DNA from: Pseudomonas triticicola
GTDB lineage: Bacteria; Pseudomonadota; Gammaproteobacteria; Pseudomonadales; Pseudomonadaceae
NCBI RefSeq assembly: GCF_019145375.1
Contig: NZ_JAHSTX010000001.1
Coordinates: 657,001-721,000, forward strand
Reading direction: 5' to 3'
DNA length: 64,000 nt
Shown: positions 34,992 to 45,447 of the stretch, one piece after another
Numbering within the stretch: the stretch's first letter is position 1
Layout of the letters: the number at the start of each line of letters is the position of its first letter
Notes under the pieces: generated by a model
Seen by the model: the letters and a program-made list of their open reading frames with translations, nothing else
Databases searched by the model: none
Told to the model about the DNA's origin: nothing
Position numbers and translations under genes: made by a program

Positions 34992-36926
34992 ATGGCAGTA
35001 GCATCGAATTTCCTCGGTGACATCAAAGTTTCCCGCAAGCTGGGAACCGGCTTCGGCATTCTTCTGCTGGCCGTTTTGGCGGTTGCCTTCATTGGCTATA
35101 ACAGCAACAGCGTGCTGGTTGATCGCTTGAGTACGACGCGTCTGATCGGCACGTTGAATGACGCTACGCAAAATATGCGTCTGTCCGAGAAACAGTACGA
35201 AGCCGCCGCTGACGCAGCGTTCGCCGAGTCCTATAACGCGCAGTTGAATGTCTTGCAGGGCCTTGTGGGCAAGGCACTGGATACCTTGACCCGCGCTGAA
35301 AACCAGCAAGCCTTGAAGGCTTTGCAAACCACGATTGTTGCCTACGACCAGAAGGTCAAACGGCTGATCGCTGCCGATCAGTCGACCACCGATGCGCTGA
35401 AACCGCTGACGGCGCTGTCGGACAAGTACGCGCAAACTTTTGCCAGCATGCTTGAAGGCACCACGACCAGTGCACTGGCGTCTGCCGATGGCGAACGCGT
35501 TCGGGAGCTGCGCACGGTGGCCGATTTGCGCAATGGCATGACCACGTTTCGCCTGATGTTGCGTCGTTACATCGCGGTGCCCAACGACGTGAACAAAAAA
35601 CTGCTGATGGAAACCATCGATACCTTCTTGAGTGATATCAGCAAGGCGCGCACCAGCCTGCCGACGGCGCTGTCGAGCCAACTGGAAGAAGCCCACGCCG
35701 GCATGCGCCGTTATCGCGAAGTACTGGTGGAAGTGGCCGGACTGTTTGAGCAGAAGCAGAACATGCGCGAGCAGGTCGACCAGGAAAGCAAGGCGATGGA
35801 CAAGATCATGAGTGGCCTGATGGACACCCAGCAGCGCCTTGCGCATGAGGATCAGCATTCGGCTTTTATTCAGATGGCGGTATTGACTGCGTTGGCGCTG
35901 GTGATCGGGCTGTTGGCTTCGGTGGTCATCTCGCGCCAGATCACTGCGCCGCTAGCGCTGACGGTTGATCTGGCACGACGGATTGCCAAAGGCGACCTGA
36001 CGGTCCAGGCCAGGTCTGCGCGCAAAGATGAGTTGGGCGATCTGCAAAATGCGATGCAGGAGATGGCGCAGAACCTGAACACGCTGGTGCAAGGTATCGG
36101 CAATGGCGTCACGCAGATTTCCACCTCTGCGGAAAAGCTCTCGGCCATGAGCGAGCAGACCAGCGCAGGTGTACGTCAGCAAAAAAGTGAAGTGGATCAA
36201 GTTGCCACGGCGATGCACGAAATGGCTTCGACGGTGCAGGAAGTTGCGCGTAACACCACCGATGCCTCCGCTGCCGCGACCCTCGCCGATCAGCAGGCGC
36301 GCCACGGCAGCACGGTGGTCAAGCAGGCGACGGTGCAGATCAGCGAACTTGCCATAGCCATTGAAGAGTTGGGCGGTGCGATGAATGTGCTGACTCAGGA
36401 CAGCGAGCAGATCGGCAAAGTCATCGATGTGATCAAAGCCGTCGCCGAGCAGACCAATCTGCTCGCGTTGAACGCCGCTATTGAAGCCGCGCGGGCGGGT
36501 GAGCAGGGTCGTGGTTTTGCTGTGGTGGCAGACGAAGTGCGCTCGCTCGCACAGCGCACGCAGGACTCGACCAAGGAAATCGAAGCGCTGATCGTCACCC
36601 TGCAACAAGGCACGCAAGCGGCCGCGACGCTGATGACCTCAAGCCGCGAACGCACCCTCGATACGGTGGTACTGGCGCAGAAAGCCGAATTGGCGATTAC
36701 CGAGATCAATCAGTCCATCGGTACGATCCAGGAGATGAGTCTGCAGATATCGGCCGCCGCCGAGCAGCAAAGTGCCGTGGCCGACGAAATCAACCGCAGC
36801 ATTGTCAGTGTGCGTGATGTGGCTGACCAGTCGGCTGTCGCCAGCGAAGAAAGTGCGGCGGCGACGATCGAGTTGGCGTCACTTGGGCAGGACCTGCAGC
36901 GAATGACCGCGCATTTCCGCACCTGA
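34992..36926 (+). CDS. Methyl-accepting chemotaxis protein
   Basis: The 644-residue chemoreceptor has a first membrane helix (about 17-38), a long all-helical periplasmic region (about 40-290) of the size of HBM-type sensor domains, and a second membrane helix (about 300-320). A HAMP domain and the signalling tip [35 protein letters not shown] follow. Ligand cannot be read; HBM receptors often sense organic acids. The start at 34992 was chosen for GAGG seven bases upstream; an ATG at 34980 lacks that. Confidence 0.93.
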   Translation: MAVASNFLGDIKVSRKLGTGFGILLLAVLAVAFIGYNSNSVLVDRLSTTRLIGTLNDATQNMRLSEKQYEAAADAAFAESYNAQLNVLQGLVGKALDTLTRAENQQALKALQTTIVAYDQKVKRLIAADQSTTDALKPLTALSDKYAQTFASMLEGTTTSALASADGERVRELRTVADLRNGMTTFRLMLRRYIAVPNDVNKKLLMETIDTFLSDISKARTSLPTALSSQLEEAHAGMRRYREVLVEVAGLFEQKQNMREQVDQESKAMDKIMSGLMDTQQRLAHEDQHSAFIQMAVLTALALVIGLLASVVISRQITAPLALTVDLARRIAKGDLTVQARSARKDELGDLQNAMQEMAQNLNTLVQGIGNGVTQISTSAEKLSAMSEQTSAGVRQQKSEVDQVATAMHEMASTVQEVARNTTDASAAATLADQQARHGSTVVKQATVQISELAIAIEELGGAMNVLTQDSEQIGKVIDVIKAVAEQTNLLALNAAIEAARAGEQGRGFAVVADEVRSLAQRTQDSTKEIEALIVTLQQGTQAAATLMTSSRERTLDTVVLAQKAELAITEINQSIGTIQEMSLQISAAAEQQSAVADEINRSIVSVRDVADQSAVASEESAAATIELASLGQDLQRMTAHFRT

Positions 36927-37068
36927 TCTTTTCAACTTGGCGCACGCGGTGCCTTCAACTATTCAGGCGCCGCGGAGGCTGAAGTTATTGCGTTGTTTGC
37001 AGATAACTAAGGCCAGCAGCTGTTTTATTTATCGCCATGGAAGGTTGCACCCCGTCATCAGGTGGTTC

Positions 37069-37878
37069 ATGACCGACTTTCCAAAATCATTCGCGTCTCC
37101 CGGAGGCTGCCAGGGCTGTAGGAACAAAGGCGTGCCGGAGATGGATTTCGCCTTCGCTTTCCAGCCCATTGTGGACCTGCGCGATCAAACGACGTTTGCC
37201 CATGAAGCGTTGGTTCGCGGCGTGAACGGCGAAGGCGCCTTGTCTGTCCTGGAAAAGGTGGACGATCAGAACCGTTATCGATTCGATCAACTGTGTCGAG
37301 TGCGGGCGATTTCCACGGCGGCTGACTTGGGCATGACGCAGTACCTGTCGATCAACTTTCTGCCGAATGCCGTTTACCGGCCGGAGATGTGTATTCGCAG
37401 CACGCTGGAAGCGGCGCGCACGTACGGCTTTCCGCTGGAGCGGCTGATCTTCGAGGCTGTGGAAGGCGAGCACGTCGAAAGCAACAAACACTTGATGAAT
37501 ATCTTGCGTGAGTATCGTGAGTTTGGTTTCAAGACGGCCATCGACGACTTTGGCGCAGGCTATTCCGGCCTTAACTTGTTGGCGGATTTTCAACCGGACC
37601 TGATCAAGCTGGATATGGCGCTGATCCGCAATATTCACCGTGACCGCGTACGCCAGACGATCGTGCGCAACGTGGTGAACATGTGCAGAGAGTTGGGCGT
37701 GGAAGTGATCGCCGAGGGCATAGAAAATGCCGAGGAAAGAGACTTTCTCGCCGATTGCGGCATTTATCTGATGCAGGGCTACTGGTTCGCCAGGCCCTCG
37801 TTCAGATCGTTGGCGCAGATCTCGACGAGTGCGTGGCTGGGGAGATCATCCAATCCGCGCTCTTATGCAAAACATTGA
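37069..37878 (+). CDS. EAL-domain cyclic-di-GMP phosphodiesterase
   Basis: The 269-residue protein is a stand-alone EAL domain with its signature HEALVRG and NFLP. AIDDFGAGYSGLNLL carries the metal-binding Asp pair, and IKLDMALI, EVIAEGIE and LMQGYWFARP complete the set. All residues usually needed for hydrolysis of c-di-GMP to pGpG appear present, although FEAVEGEH replaces the usual FExTE. A CQGC motif sits just before the domain and could bind metal or respond to redox. The longer frame from 36937 is not supported by a ribosome binding site. It follows the chemoreceptor on the same strand. Confidence 0.85.
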   Translation: MTDFPKSFASPGGCQGCRNKGVPEMDFAFAFQPIVDLRDQTTFAHEALVRGVNGEGALSVLEKVDDQNRYRFDQLCRVRAISTAADLGMTQYLSINFLPNAVYRPEMCIRSTLEAARTYGFPLERLIFEAVEGEHVESNKHLMNILREYREFGFKTAIDDFGAGYSGLNLLADFQPDLIKLDMALIRNIHRDRVRQTIVRNVVNMCRELGVEVIAEGIENAEERDFLADCGIYLMQGYWFARPSFRSLAQISTSAWLGRSSNPRSYAKH

Positions 37879-37936
37879 CAGCCACCAACACTGGCTGCCG
37901 TGAGTGCCATGCGCCTGAATGCCGGTTGTTCTGCGG

Positions 37937-38122
37937 TCACGGGGTGCGTCGGGTTTCCAGCAACGTAAATAGGCCCATGCCTGCGAGCATCGCCAATACG
38001 AAAACGATTGCCTGCCAGTGGCCCGTCAACAGGATGGTCACCGCCGGGCCGGGGCAGATGCCGGCTATCCCCAAACCGACGCCGAACAGCAGGCCGGCCA
38101 GGAATGCATTCAGTTTGAGCAC
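37937..38122 (-). pseudogene. Internally shortened YeeE/YedE (DUF6691-like) membrane protein
   Basis: The 61-codon frame starts at GTG. It reads LNAFLAGLLFGVGLGIAG, then ICPGPAV, then VLAMLAGMGLFTLLE. In full-length relatives of about 140 residues, an N-terminal FLAGLLFG segment and a C-terminal LFGVGWGLAG-CPGPA segment are separated by some 70 residues. Here they are joined, as if recombination between the two similar segments deleted the middle. It could be a remnant or a minimal still-expressed protein; no Shine-Dalgarno sequence is strong. The usual sulphur-transport-like partner gene is absent. Confidence 0.55.
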
Positions 38123-38194
38123 GTTCAGATTCCCGACACCGCGTGCATTGAGCGAACCGTTCCCTCAACGCGCGCGGTGGCCGGGTTCAGTGGC

Positions 38195-38980
38195 TTATTG
38201 CGGCACCGCTATCCACTCACTCAACGTCTGCTGATACTTGCCAGTGACCTTGCTCAAATGCAGCCACTGATCGACATACACTTTCCAACTCATGTCATCA
38301 CGCGGCAGCAAGTAAGCCTTCTCCCCGTACTGCATGTACTTATGCGGATTCACTGCGCACAACCCCGGTTTGAGTTTCTGCTGATACAGCGCTTCCGAGG
38401 CGTCGGTGATCATCACGTCGGCTTTGTTGTCGAGCAGTTGCTGGAAGATCGTCACGTTGTCGTGCAGGGCCAGCTGTGCCTTGGGCAGGAAGGCGTGGAC
38501 GAAGGCTTCGTTGGTGCCGCCGGCAGGTTCCACCAGGCGCACGTTGGGCTGGTTGATCTGGTCGATGGTCTGGTATTTGGACTGGTCGGCGCAGCGCACC
38601 AGCGGGATTTTGCCGTCAGTGTCGAGGGTGTTGCTGAAGTAGGCTTTTTTCTGCCGTTCCAGTGTGACCGAGATGCCGCCCATGCCGATGTCGCATTTGC
38701 CGGCCTGCATGTCGGGCATCAGGGTTTTCCAGGTGGTCTGCACCCATTGCACCTTGACGCCGAGGCTGTCGGCCAGGGAGCGGGCCATGCTGATGTCGAT
38801 GCCTTCGAAGTCGCCATCGTTGCGCTTGAAGGTATAGGGCTTGTAGTCGCCGGTGGTGCAGACGCGCAACTGGCCTTGTTGCTGAATGCTGTCGAGGTGG
38901 GACGTGGCGGGATCGGCGTGAGCGCCAGTCGCCAGGGTCAGCAGGCCGCCGAGGATCATCGTGCTTTTTAGTGTTGTCAT
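38195..38980 (-). CDS. Periplasmic cyclohexadienyl (arogenate/prephenate) dehydratase, PheC-like
   Basis: The 261-residue protein has a signal peptide cut after AHAD and a periplasmic binding-protein fold. It shares long stretches with P. aeruginosa PheC: RVCTTGDYKPYTF, ISVTLERQKKAYFS, GGTNEAF, DNVTIFQQLLDNKAD and EKAYLLPRDD with YVDQWLH. PheC converts prephenate or arogenate to phenylpyruvate or phenylalanine in the periplasm. The alternative, an amino-acid ABC transporter binding protein, is less likely because of the PheC-specific GGTNE and no transporter genes nearby. Confidence 0.82.
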   Translation of the reverse strand: MTTLKSTMILGGLLTLATGAHADPATSHLDSIQQQGQLRVCTTGDYKPYTFKRNDGDFEGIDISMARSLADSLGVKVQWVQTTWKTLMPDMQAGKCDIGMGGISVTLERQKKAYFSNTLDTDGKIPLVRCADQSKYQTIDQINQPNVRLVEPAGGTNEAFVHAFLPKAQLALHDNVTIFQQLLDNKADVMITDASEALYQQKLKPGLCAVNPHKYMQYGEKAYLLPRDDMSWKVYVDQWLHLSKVTGKYQQTLSEWIAVPQ

Positions 38981-39038
38981 TGAGATCGGGCTTCTGAAAG
39001 GGAAGGTGGCCCAGTGTAGTGAAAGCCTTCCACGGGTG

Positions 39039-39908
39039 TCATCCCGGGTCCGGACTCAATGTGCCCAGCCACGCCACCAGCGCCACGATCAACAGGGCAA
39101 GGGCCAGCTCCATCACCACACTGCGCCGCAGCGCGTTCGCGGCGATGAGGTGCTGGCCGTCGCGCAGCGATTGTTGCAGTGACGGTCCAAGATGAAAGCG
39201 GTTCAACGCAGCCAGCACCAGCATCACGGCAAACGCCAGCACCTTGATCGTAAGCAACTGCCCGTAGGTCCCGAACAGCACTCCGTCGAGCCTTGGGCCG
39301 ACGATGAAGAGATAATTCATCACGCCGGTGACCGACACCGTCAGCACGATCAATGCGCCCACCCATTCGAAGCGTTTCACTGCATCGGCGAGCAGGCGAA
39401 AGCGTGTGTCACCGATCCGCCCGCTCGCCATCAACACCAGCGCCAGCAAGGCACCCAACCACGCTCCCGCCGCAAGCAAGTGCAAGATGTCGCTGAGAAA
39501 GTGCCAGAACCGCAGCCATCCTTCGTCCATCGCTCCGTGCCCGCTCCATGCCAGCGAAGCGAGGGCAATGGCGCCTGCCAACGACGCTGGCCACAGACTC
39601 GGCCGGATCACTACGATGGCCAGCGCTGTCATCCGCAGCGCCCACGCCAGGCCAACGTCCGTTTCCAGCAGCATCATCTGCAGGTGCGGCCACAACGCCG
39701 CGAGCTGGGTTTCGCCACTCATGGCGCGGGTCATCAGCACCAGCCCGGCCACTGACAGCAATGCCCCTGTCACCGCCATGCCCCGCAACAACGGACGGAA
39801 CCGCAGCAGCGCGTTGAAGCTGTACAAGCCAAACAACGCCAGGCCGAACAACAGCAGCAAATCCACGTACAAGGCGAACCGCAGGATGATATTGAGCAGG
39901 TCCGCCAT
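39039..39908 (-). CDS. copD: Copper resistance inner-membrane protein CopD
   Basis: The 289-residue protein has eight or so membrane segments with conserved His in LAWSGHGAMDEGW and HFLSDILHLLAAGAWLG. CopD works with periplasmic CopC to import or handle copper across the inner membrane. It starts three bases after the copC stop and is the last of the copABCD operon. Confidence 0.93.
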   Translation of the reverse strand: MADLLNIILRFALYVDLLLLFGLALFGLYSFNALLRFRPLLRGMAVTGALLSVAGLVLMTRAMSGETQLAALWPHLQMMLLETDVGLAWALRMTALAIVVIRPSLWPASLAGAIALASLAWSGHGAMDEGWLRFWHFLSDILHLLAAGAWLGALLALVLMASGRIGDTRFRLLADAVKRFEWVGALIVLTVSVTGVMNYLFIVGPRLDGVLFGTYGQLLTIKVLAFAVMLVLAALNRFHLGPSLQQSLRDGQHLIAANALRRSVVMELALALLIVALVAWLGTLSPDPG

Positions 39909-39911
39909 TGT

Positions 39912-40286
39912 TCACTTCACTTTGAACGTGACGTTACCGGTGATCGGGTGCGTGTCGGCGGACACCGCGCGCCACTGCACCTGATAGGTGCCGGCAGGCA
40001 GCGGGGCGAGCGGGGTGATCAGCATGGTTTTCGGATCGCTGCTGGCGCTGACCTTGGCTTTCATCGGCATCGGCGAGTGAGCCATGCCACCCATTTCGGT
40101 CATTACCAGTTTGGCCCCGGAGAACTGCGTGACCAGGCTCTCGGAAAAGTGCAGCTCGATCCTGCCCGGCGCGGCGCCTTCCGCGCCTTCGGCTGGCGTC
40201 GACGAGAGCAGTTTCGGATGGGCCTGGGCGAGGGTGCTCAGGAGCAATCCGCTGGCGAATATCAGGGGCAGGGTCAATGTGCGCAT
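39912..40286 (-). CDS. copC: Periplasmic copper-binding protein CopC
   Basis: The 124-residue protein has a signal peptide cut after AQAH, leaving His1 at the mature N-terminus (HPKLLSSTPAEGA), the Cu(II) ligand of CopC. A Met-rich loop (MTEMGGMAHSPMPMK) and the SADTHPITGNVTF ending complete the fold. The start at 40286 is the only one giving a proper signal peptide, with GGAG upstream. Confidence 0.95.
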   Translation of the reverse strand: MRTLTLPLIFASGLLLSTLAQAHPKLLSSTPAEGAEGAAPGRIELHFSESLVTQFSGAKLVMTEMGGMAHSPMPMKAKVSASSDPKTMLITPLAPLPAGTYQVQWRAVSADTHPITGNVTFKVK

Positions 40287-40318
40287 GCAAGGTCTCCGGT
40301 TTGTTTTTGTAGAAGAAT

Positions 40319-41188
40319 TCAGAACCACAGCCTGACGCCGAGGACGAGGCGTGCCTCACTGCGGTCCTCGTCTTCTTCGCGGGCATAGTCGGCGGTGTTG
40401 CCGTAAGTGCGATTCCACGTCACGCCGATATAAGGCGCGAATTCGCGGCGGATTTCATAGCGCAACCGCAGGCCCGCCTCGGTATTGGACAACCCTGAGC
40501 CGATGCCCCGCTGCGGATCGTTTTTGCCATAGATATTCAGTTCTGCGGTCGGCTGCAGGATCAGTCGATTGGTCAGCAGGATGTCGTAGTCGCCCTCCAG
40601 CCGTACCGCACTCTGGCCGCCCTCGCCAAGGAAAGCCGTGGCTTCGGCCTCGAAGTTGTACAGCGCCATGCCCTGCACGCCGAACGCGGCCCAGGTTTGC
40701 GGTGCGCCGGGTTTGAAGTCCTGACGCACGCCGCTGACCACGTCCCACCACGGTGAAATGGCGTGGCCCCACAGCGCTTGAATTTCCGCGTCTTCAGTCT
40801 TGCCGTTGTTGCGCTCGCCTTCAGAGCGCAGCCACAGCCGATCGGTATCCCCACCGATCCAGCCGGACAGGTCCCAGGCCAAAGCGCTGCCGTCATCGGC
40901 GTTCTGCCATTCGAGTTTGTCGGCAAGAAAGTAACTGTTGACGACGCTGTCATGCACCTGATGACCGCCGGGGCTGATAAACACCGCAGCGCGGTCGGCG
41001 TCGGTCACGGGCGCAATCGGCGTGCGGCTTTCGCTGGGCGCGGCGGGCTGCATCATGCCGTCGTCCATGCTTTGCATTGCCGAATGATCCATCTCGGGCA
41101 TCTGGCTGTGGTCCATGCCGTGCATGGCGTCGGCGGCCATGGCGGAGGTGCCGGCTAGCAGCAGCGGAAACACGCTGAGTCGAGTCAT
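40319..41188 (-). CDS. copB: Outer-membrane copper resistance protein CopB
   Basis: The 289-residue protein has a signal peptide cut after AMAA. A short Met/His stretch ([16 protein letters not shown]) comes next, then an outer-membrane beta-barrel ending in VLGVRLWF, with a C-terminal Phe as usual. CopB acts in copper sequestration or export at the outer membrane. The ATG at 41188 has a strong GAGG and is preferred; the ATG at 41203, overlapping the copA stop as ATGA, is also possible and adds five residues. The Met-rich segment is shorter than in P. syringae CopB. Confidence 0.92.
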   Translation of the reverse strand: MTRLSVFPLLLAGTSAMAADAMHGMDHSQMPEMDHSAMQSMDDGMMQPAAPSESRTPIAPVTDADRAAVFISPGGHQVHDSVVNSYFLADKLEWQNADDGSALAWDLSGWIGGDTDRLWLRSEGERNNGKTEDAEIQALWGHAISPWWDVVSGVRQDFKPGAPQTWAAFGVQGMALYNFEAEATAFLGEGGQSAVRLEGDYDILLTNRLILQPTAELNIYGKNDPQRGIGSGLSNTEAGLRLRYEIRREFAPYIGVTWNRTYGNTADYAREEDEDRSEARLVLGVRLWF

Positions 41189-41199
41189 GATGGACCTCT

Positions 41200-42897
41200 T
41201 CATTCTTCCACCCGCACTTCGCGGAACATGCCCGTTTCCATGTGATAAAGCAGATGACAGTGATAGGCCCAGCGGCCGAGGGCGTCGGCGGTGACGCGAT
41301 AGCTGCGGCGGCTGCCGGGCGGCATGTCGATGGTGTGTTTGCGCACCTGAAAGTTGCCGTTTTCGTCTTCCAGATCGCTCCACATCCCGTGCAGGTGGAT
41401 CGGGTGGGTCATCATGGTGTCGTTTACCAGCACCAGGCGGATGCGCTCGCCGTATTTCAGACGTAGAGGCTCGGCATCGGAGAACTTGATGCCGTTGAAC
41501 GACCAGGCGAATTTCTCCATGTGGCCGGTCAGGTGCAGTTCTATCGTGCGGCCCGGATCGCGGCCGTCCGGGTCCTCGAAGGTGCTGCGCAGGTCGGCGT
41601 AGGTCAGCACTCGGCGGCCGTTGTTGCGCAGGCCGAGGCCTGGGTCGTCGAGCTTTGGCGCGGTGATCATGGCCTGCATGTCCACCAGCGGATTGTTGTT
41701 TTCACTGTCGGGATGGGCTTGCATCGGGCCCATGCTGGAGTGATCCATGGCGCTCATGTCCATGCTGCCGTGATCCATGCCGCCCATGCCCATGTCGTCC
41801 ATGCTCACCAACGGACGCGGATCCAGCGCCGGCACTGCTGCCGACATGCCGGCGCGTGTGGCGAGAGTGCCACGGGCGTAGCCGGTGCGATCCATTGCCT
41901 GGGCGAAAAGGGTATAGGCCTCGGTTTCAGGTTCAACGATCACGTCATAGGTCTCGGCCACGGCAATGCGCAGTTCATCGACGCTGACCGGTTTGACGTG
42001 CAGGCCATCGGCAGCCACCACCGTCATCTTCAGTCCCGGAATGCGCACATCGAAATAGGTCATGGCCGAGCCGTTGATCAGGCGCAGGCGCAGTTTTTCG
42101 CCGGGACGGAACAGCCAGGTGAAGTTGTCATCGGGGGCCTGGCCGTTGATCAAAAAGGTATACGTGGCGCCACTGACGTCGGCGATGTCGGTAGGGTTCA
42201 TGTTCATTTGCGCCCACATCGTGCGATCGGCAACCGTGGCGCCCCAGCCTTTCTCACCGACATCGTTGATAAAGTCGCCGACGGTGCGTTTGTGGAAGTT
42301 GTAGTAGTCGGACTGCTTTTTCAGCGTCTTCATCAGGCTGGCCGGGTCTTCGTCGGTCCAGTCGCTGAGCATCACCACGTAGTCGCGATCGTACTGGAAC
42401 GGCTCCGGCTCTTTGGCCTCAATGACCAGCGGCCCATAGACGCCGGCCTGCTCCTGTAAGCCGGAATGGCTGTGATACCAGTAGGTGCCGTGTTGCCGAA
42501 CCTTGAACTGGTAAACGTACACGCCCCCCGGTTCGATGCCATGGAAACTCAGACCCGGTACGCCGTCCATGTTCGCCGGCAGCAGAATGCCGTGCCAGTG
42601 AATCGAGGTGTCGGCGGTGAGCCGGTTACGCACCCGCAGCGTCACGGTATCGCCTTCGCGCCAGCGCAACAGCGGGCCGGGCAGGCTGCCATTGATGGTC
42701 ATCGCTGTGCGTGCCGAACCCGTGAAATTGACCGGAGTTTCGCCGATGAACAACTCGAATTCGTTACCGCTCAGTTCGTTGACGGGCGCGGCGCCGTTCA
42801 GCGCCCAGACCGGTGTCCGCCAGAGCCCGAGGCCACCGAGCAAGCTACCGGCGGCCAGGCCTTTGACAAAAGTGCGTCTTGTGAGAATGGAAGGCAT
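41200..42897 (-). CDS. copA: Multicopper oxidase CopA (copper resistance)
   Basis: The 565-residue protein has a Tat signal ([18 protein letters not shown]) and the four multicopper oxidase copper-site motifs: [20 protein letters not shown] and [13 protein letters not shown]. Met-rich repeats ([26 protein letters not shown]) around residues 365-395 resemble those binding Cu(I). It oxidises and sequesters copper in the periplasm. It is the first gene of copABCD. No copRS two-component genes are seen in the window. Confidence 0.95.
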   Translation of the reverse strand: MPSILTRRTFVKGLAAGSLLGGLGLWRTPVWALNGAAPVNELSGNEFELFIGETPVNFTGSARTAMTINGSLPGPLLRWREGDTVTLRVRNRLTADTSIHWHGILLPANMDGVPGLSFHGIEPGGVYVYQFKVRQHGTYWYHSHSGLQEQAGVYGPLVIEAKEPEPFQYDRDYVVMLSDWTDEDPASLMKTLKKQSDYYNFHKRTVGDFINDVGEKGWGATVADRTMWAQMNMNPTDIADVSGATYTFLINGQAPDDNFTWLFRPGEKLRLRLINGSAMTYFDVRIPGLKMTVVAADGLHVKPVSVDELRIAVAETYDVIVEPETEAYTLFAQAMDRTGYARGTLATRAGMSAAVPALDPRPLVSMDDMGMGGMDHGSMDMSAMDHSSMGPMQAHPDSENNNPLVDMQAMITAPKLDDPGLGLRNNGRRVLTYADLRSTFEDPDGRDPGRTIELHLTGHMEKFAWSFNGIKFSDAEPLRLKYGERIRLVLVNDTMMTHPIHLHGMWSDLEDENGNFQVRKHTIDMPPGSRRSYRVTADALGRWAYHCHLLYHMETGMFREVRVEE

Positions 42898-42999
42898 GCG
42901 CTGGAAATCCCCGTCTGGCTCATGACAGAGAGACTAGCCAGCCCCGGCTTTCAGTTGGCTGAGGCAAACATTACAGTTTTGTCAGTTAACCCGGGCGGC
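42898..42999. promoter_or_regulatory. Promoter region of copABCD
   Basis: The gap between copA and the gene upstream contains TTACAGTTTTGTCAGTTAA near 42971. Its TTGTCA half matches CopR/CusR boxes (TGACA..TTGTCA type), but the other half is degenerate. It is a putative copper-responsive operator only. Confidence 0.4.
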
Positions 43000-43470
43000 T
43001 TAAAGCCCCAGCCCTTGCTGCACCACTTGCAGCAGATTGTTTTCCGTCAGCGCGATCGCATCCAGCTCCTGGCCGGTCTCGATAGTCTGCAACCACCAGT
43101 GACTCTCGCCATGCTCGTCAACCGTGCGCAGCAACGACTGATCGCGCCCCGGCACCTTGATCTCGACACGTCCGCAACCGTCCTCGGTAAACCGCGCAAT
43201 CGGATCGAACATCAAACTGTGATGGTTGGCTTCGATCACCAACTGGTCGATGGCGTAGTCGTGGCTTTCGCCGTCCGGCGAACTTTCGCAAACGTGCGTA
43301 GGATTTCGCCGAATCTTCAGTCCTACTTCGGTGACTGGCTGCAGCCAGCCCTCGATGCGGTGGTACAAGTCGTACACCTGAGCAGGCCAGCAATCGATTT
43401 CCAGCGCCGCATCAGCCTGGGTATGCCGTGTCTGCTTGAGTCTGGCGGCGAGTTCGTCTGCTTTACTCAT
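43000..43470 (-). CDS. Conserved hypothetical protein
   Basis: The 156-residue protein is not recognised. It contains LKIRRNPTHVCESSPDGES, DQLVIEANHHSLMFDPIARF and a C-terminal ALTENNLLQVVQQGLG. It is predicted soluble, alpha/beta and without signal peptide. GGGAA before the ATG at 43470 decides the start over the longer frame to 43518. It is divergent from the RNase T2 gene. Proteins of this look occur near cop or RNase genes in Pseudomonas, but no function is claimed. Confidence 0.7.
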   Translation of the reverse strand: MSKADELAARLKQTRHTQADAALEIDCWPAQVYDLYHRIEGWLQPVTEVGLKIRRNPTHVCESSPDGESHDYAIDQLVIEANHHSLMFDPIARFTEDGCGRVEIKVPGRDQSLLRTVDEHGESHWWLQTIETGQELDAIALTENNLLQVVQQGLGL

Positions 43471-43634
43471 GTCGGTTCCCTTGTTGGATGTCTGCCTGTT
43501 CAGCGTAGACCTTCGCACGGCGCAGGGCCTTGCCTTGCGTCATGCGCTTGCAATACAAGCGTGTCGAAATCAGCACTGGCCAGGTCTGGCCAACAACGAA
43601 AACCACGGACGCAGGCGTCCCAAGGAACGGGTTA

Positions 43635-44303
43635 ATGAAAAAGCTGTTTACAATTCTGGCGCTGATCGCGCTGACGGCCGGTAGCATCGGCATGAGTTCG
43701 GCGCGTCAGCCGGCGTCGAACAAAGCGCAGGCGGAATCGGTGGCGGGGGTGTTCGACTACTACCTGCTGGCGCTGTCCTGGTCGCCGACTTTTTGTCTGA
43801 CGCACAAGGACGACGCGCAGTGCACCGGCAACGGTTACGGTTTTGTCCTGCACGGTTTGTGGCCGCAATACGCCAAGGGCGGCTGGCCAGAATCCTGCCC
43901 GCCGCTGACCAGGCTATCGGCGGCAGAAACCAGCAAGGGCCTGACGATGTACCCGACGAAAAAACTTCTTGATCACGAATGGTCCAAGCACGGTACCTGC
44001 AGCGGTCTTGGCGCGGAGGGCTATCTGGACAAGTCCGATCAGGCCCTCGGCGCGGTGAAGATTCCGCAGGCGTTACAGCCGTTCGGCTCGACGTCGTACT
44101 ACTTCGAAGCGCAGGAGATTGTCGATCTGTTTCGCAAGGCCAATCCGGGGATTCCCGAAGACGGAATTGCGGTGGTTTGCAGCGGCCCGCAGCTGTCGGA
44201 AGTGCGGGTGTGCATGGACAAGGATTTGCAGTTCGGCGCGTGTGGCAAAGGGGTGAAGACGCAGTGCCGGGCGGGGGATATTCGGGTGCCGCCGGTACGG
44301 TGA
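43635..44303 (+). CDS. Secreted RNase T2-family ribonuclease (RNase I-like)
   Basis: The 222-residue protein has a signal peptide (MKKLFTILALIALTAGS) and the two catalytic RNase T2 segments, HGLWPQY and EWSKHGTC, with six or more cysteines for disulphides. It cleaves RNA in the periplasm or outside the cell without base specificity. The start at 43635 is the signal-peptide ATG with AAGGA upstream. A strong terminator follows the stop. Confidence 0.94.
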   Translation: MKKLFTILALIALTAGSIGMSSARQPASNKAQAESVAGVFDYYLLALSWSPTFCLTHKDDAQCTGNGYGFVLHGLWPQYAKGGWPESCPPLTRLSAAETSKGLTMYPTKKLLDHEWSKHGTCSGLGAEGYLDKSDQALGAVKIPQALQPFGSTSYYFEAQEIVDLFRKANPGIPEDGIAVVCSGPQLSEVRVCMDKDLQFGACGKGVKTQCRAGDIRVPPVR

Positions 44304-44327
44304 ACCATCCGTAATGAGCCAGGGAAA

Positions 44328-44357
44328 ACAGGCGCTCCCGTGAGCGCCTGTTTTTTT
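44328..44357 (+). terminator. Rho-independent terminator of the RNase T2 gene
   Basis: ACAGGCGCTC-CCGT-GAGCGCCTGT is a perfect stem of ten base pairs followed by a T run. Confidence 0.93.
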
Positions 44358-44480
44358 GGCCTGAGGATTTGCAAATGTGAATATGAATACGAACCACGCT
44401 ACTACTCAAACACCATGAACATTCCCACCGCCGACCTGCTCCGCGAAACCAACAAACCCGAATAAAGATCCTCGGGGGAC

Positions 44481-45338
44481 TCACGCAAATCCCCCCGCAT
44501 CCACCTCCAATTCCCCACGCAAAAACTCCACCAACCCCCGCTGCATCCCACTCAACACTCCCTCGCGGCTGACCAGCGCCAGTTCCGTCGGCGCCAACTC
44601 AGGCAGATCCCTACACACCTCATGCTCTGGCAATAGCGCCGAAACCGGCAAAACCGAAATCCCTAACCCAGACGCTACCGCCGCTTGAATCCCGGTCAGG
44701 CTATGGCTGCCGAACGCCACTCGCCATGGTCGCTGCGCCACATCGAGCAAGCGAATCGCCCGTTGTCGGTACAGGCAGCCCTGCGGAAACAGCGCCAGCG
44801 GCAGCACACCGCTGGAGGTGTCGAATTCGGTGCCTTTGACCCAGACCAGTCGCTCCGGCCAGGTGGCCCATGCCGGGCCGCTGTCGGGTTCGCGTTTGAT
44901 CAGGGCAATGTCGATGTCGCCGGCGTCGAGGCGTTGGCGCAGGTCGAGGCTCATGCCACTGATGGTTTCCAGGCGCGCTTGCGGATGGTTGCGGGTAAAA
45001 CCGGCGAGGATCAGTGCCATGCGCCGGGCGTCGAAGTCTTCCGGCATGCCGATGCGCAGCACTTCCAGGTCGACGTCACTGGCCAGCGCTTGCGTGGCTT
45101 CGGCGGACAGCGCCAGTAACCGGCGCGCATAGTGGATCAGCAGTTCGCCGTGTTCGGTGACCGCGACGTTCACTCCGGTGCGGTCGCGCAGGAGTAGCGG
45201 GTGGCCGACCAGATCTTCGAGCTTGCGCACCTGCTGGCTGACCGTCGATTGCGTGCGGTGCACACGTTCGGCTGCGCGGGTGAAGCTGCCTTCGTCGACC
45301 ACGCAGACAAAGGTTTTCAGCAATTCCAGATCCAGCAT
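44481..45338 (-). CDS. LysR-family transcriptional regulator
   Basis: The 285-residue protein has the LysR helix-turn-helix (LDLELLKTFVCVVDEGSFTR, then TQSTVSQQVRKLEDLVG) and a periplasmic-binding-like effector domain with GLGISVLPVS. It is divergent from the HAD/aldolase pair, so it probably regulates them and itself. The start at 45338 gives the canonical N-terminus. Confidence 0.9.
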   Translation of the reverse strand: MLDLELLKTFVCVVDEGSFTRAAERVHRTQSTVSQQVRKLEDLVGHPLLLRDRTGVNVAVTEHGELLIHYARRLLALSAEATQALASDVDLEVLRIGMPEDFDARRMALILAGFTRNHPQARLETISGMSLDLRQRLDAGDIDIALIKREPDSGPAWATWPERLVWVKGTEFDTSSGVLPLALFPQGCLYRQRAIRLLDVAQRPWRVAFGSHSLTGIQAAVASGLGISVLPVSALLPEHEVCRDLPELAPTELALVSREGVLSGMQRGLVEFLRGELEVDAGGFA

Positions 45339-45447
45339 GGCGGCGTTCCTGATAGTTGATTTGCGAATGACAATCGGGTGTTTATTTAATTTCACACTAT
45401 CACCGCACGCTCATAAGCTGAAGTCCTCACTCTGGAGGAATCGACCG

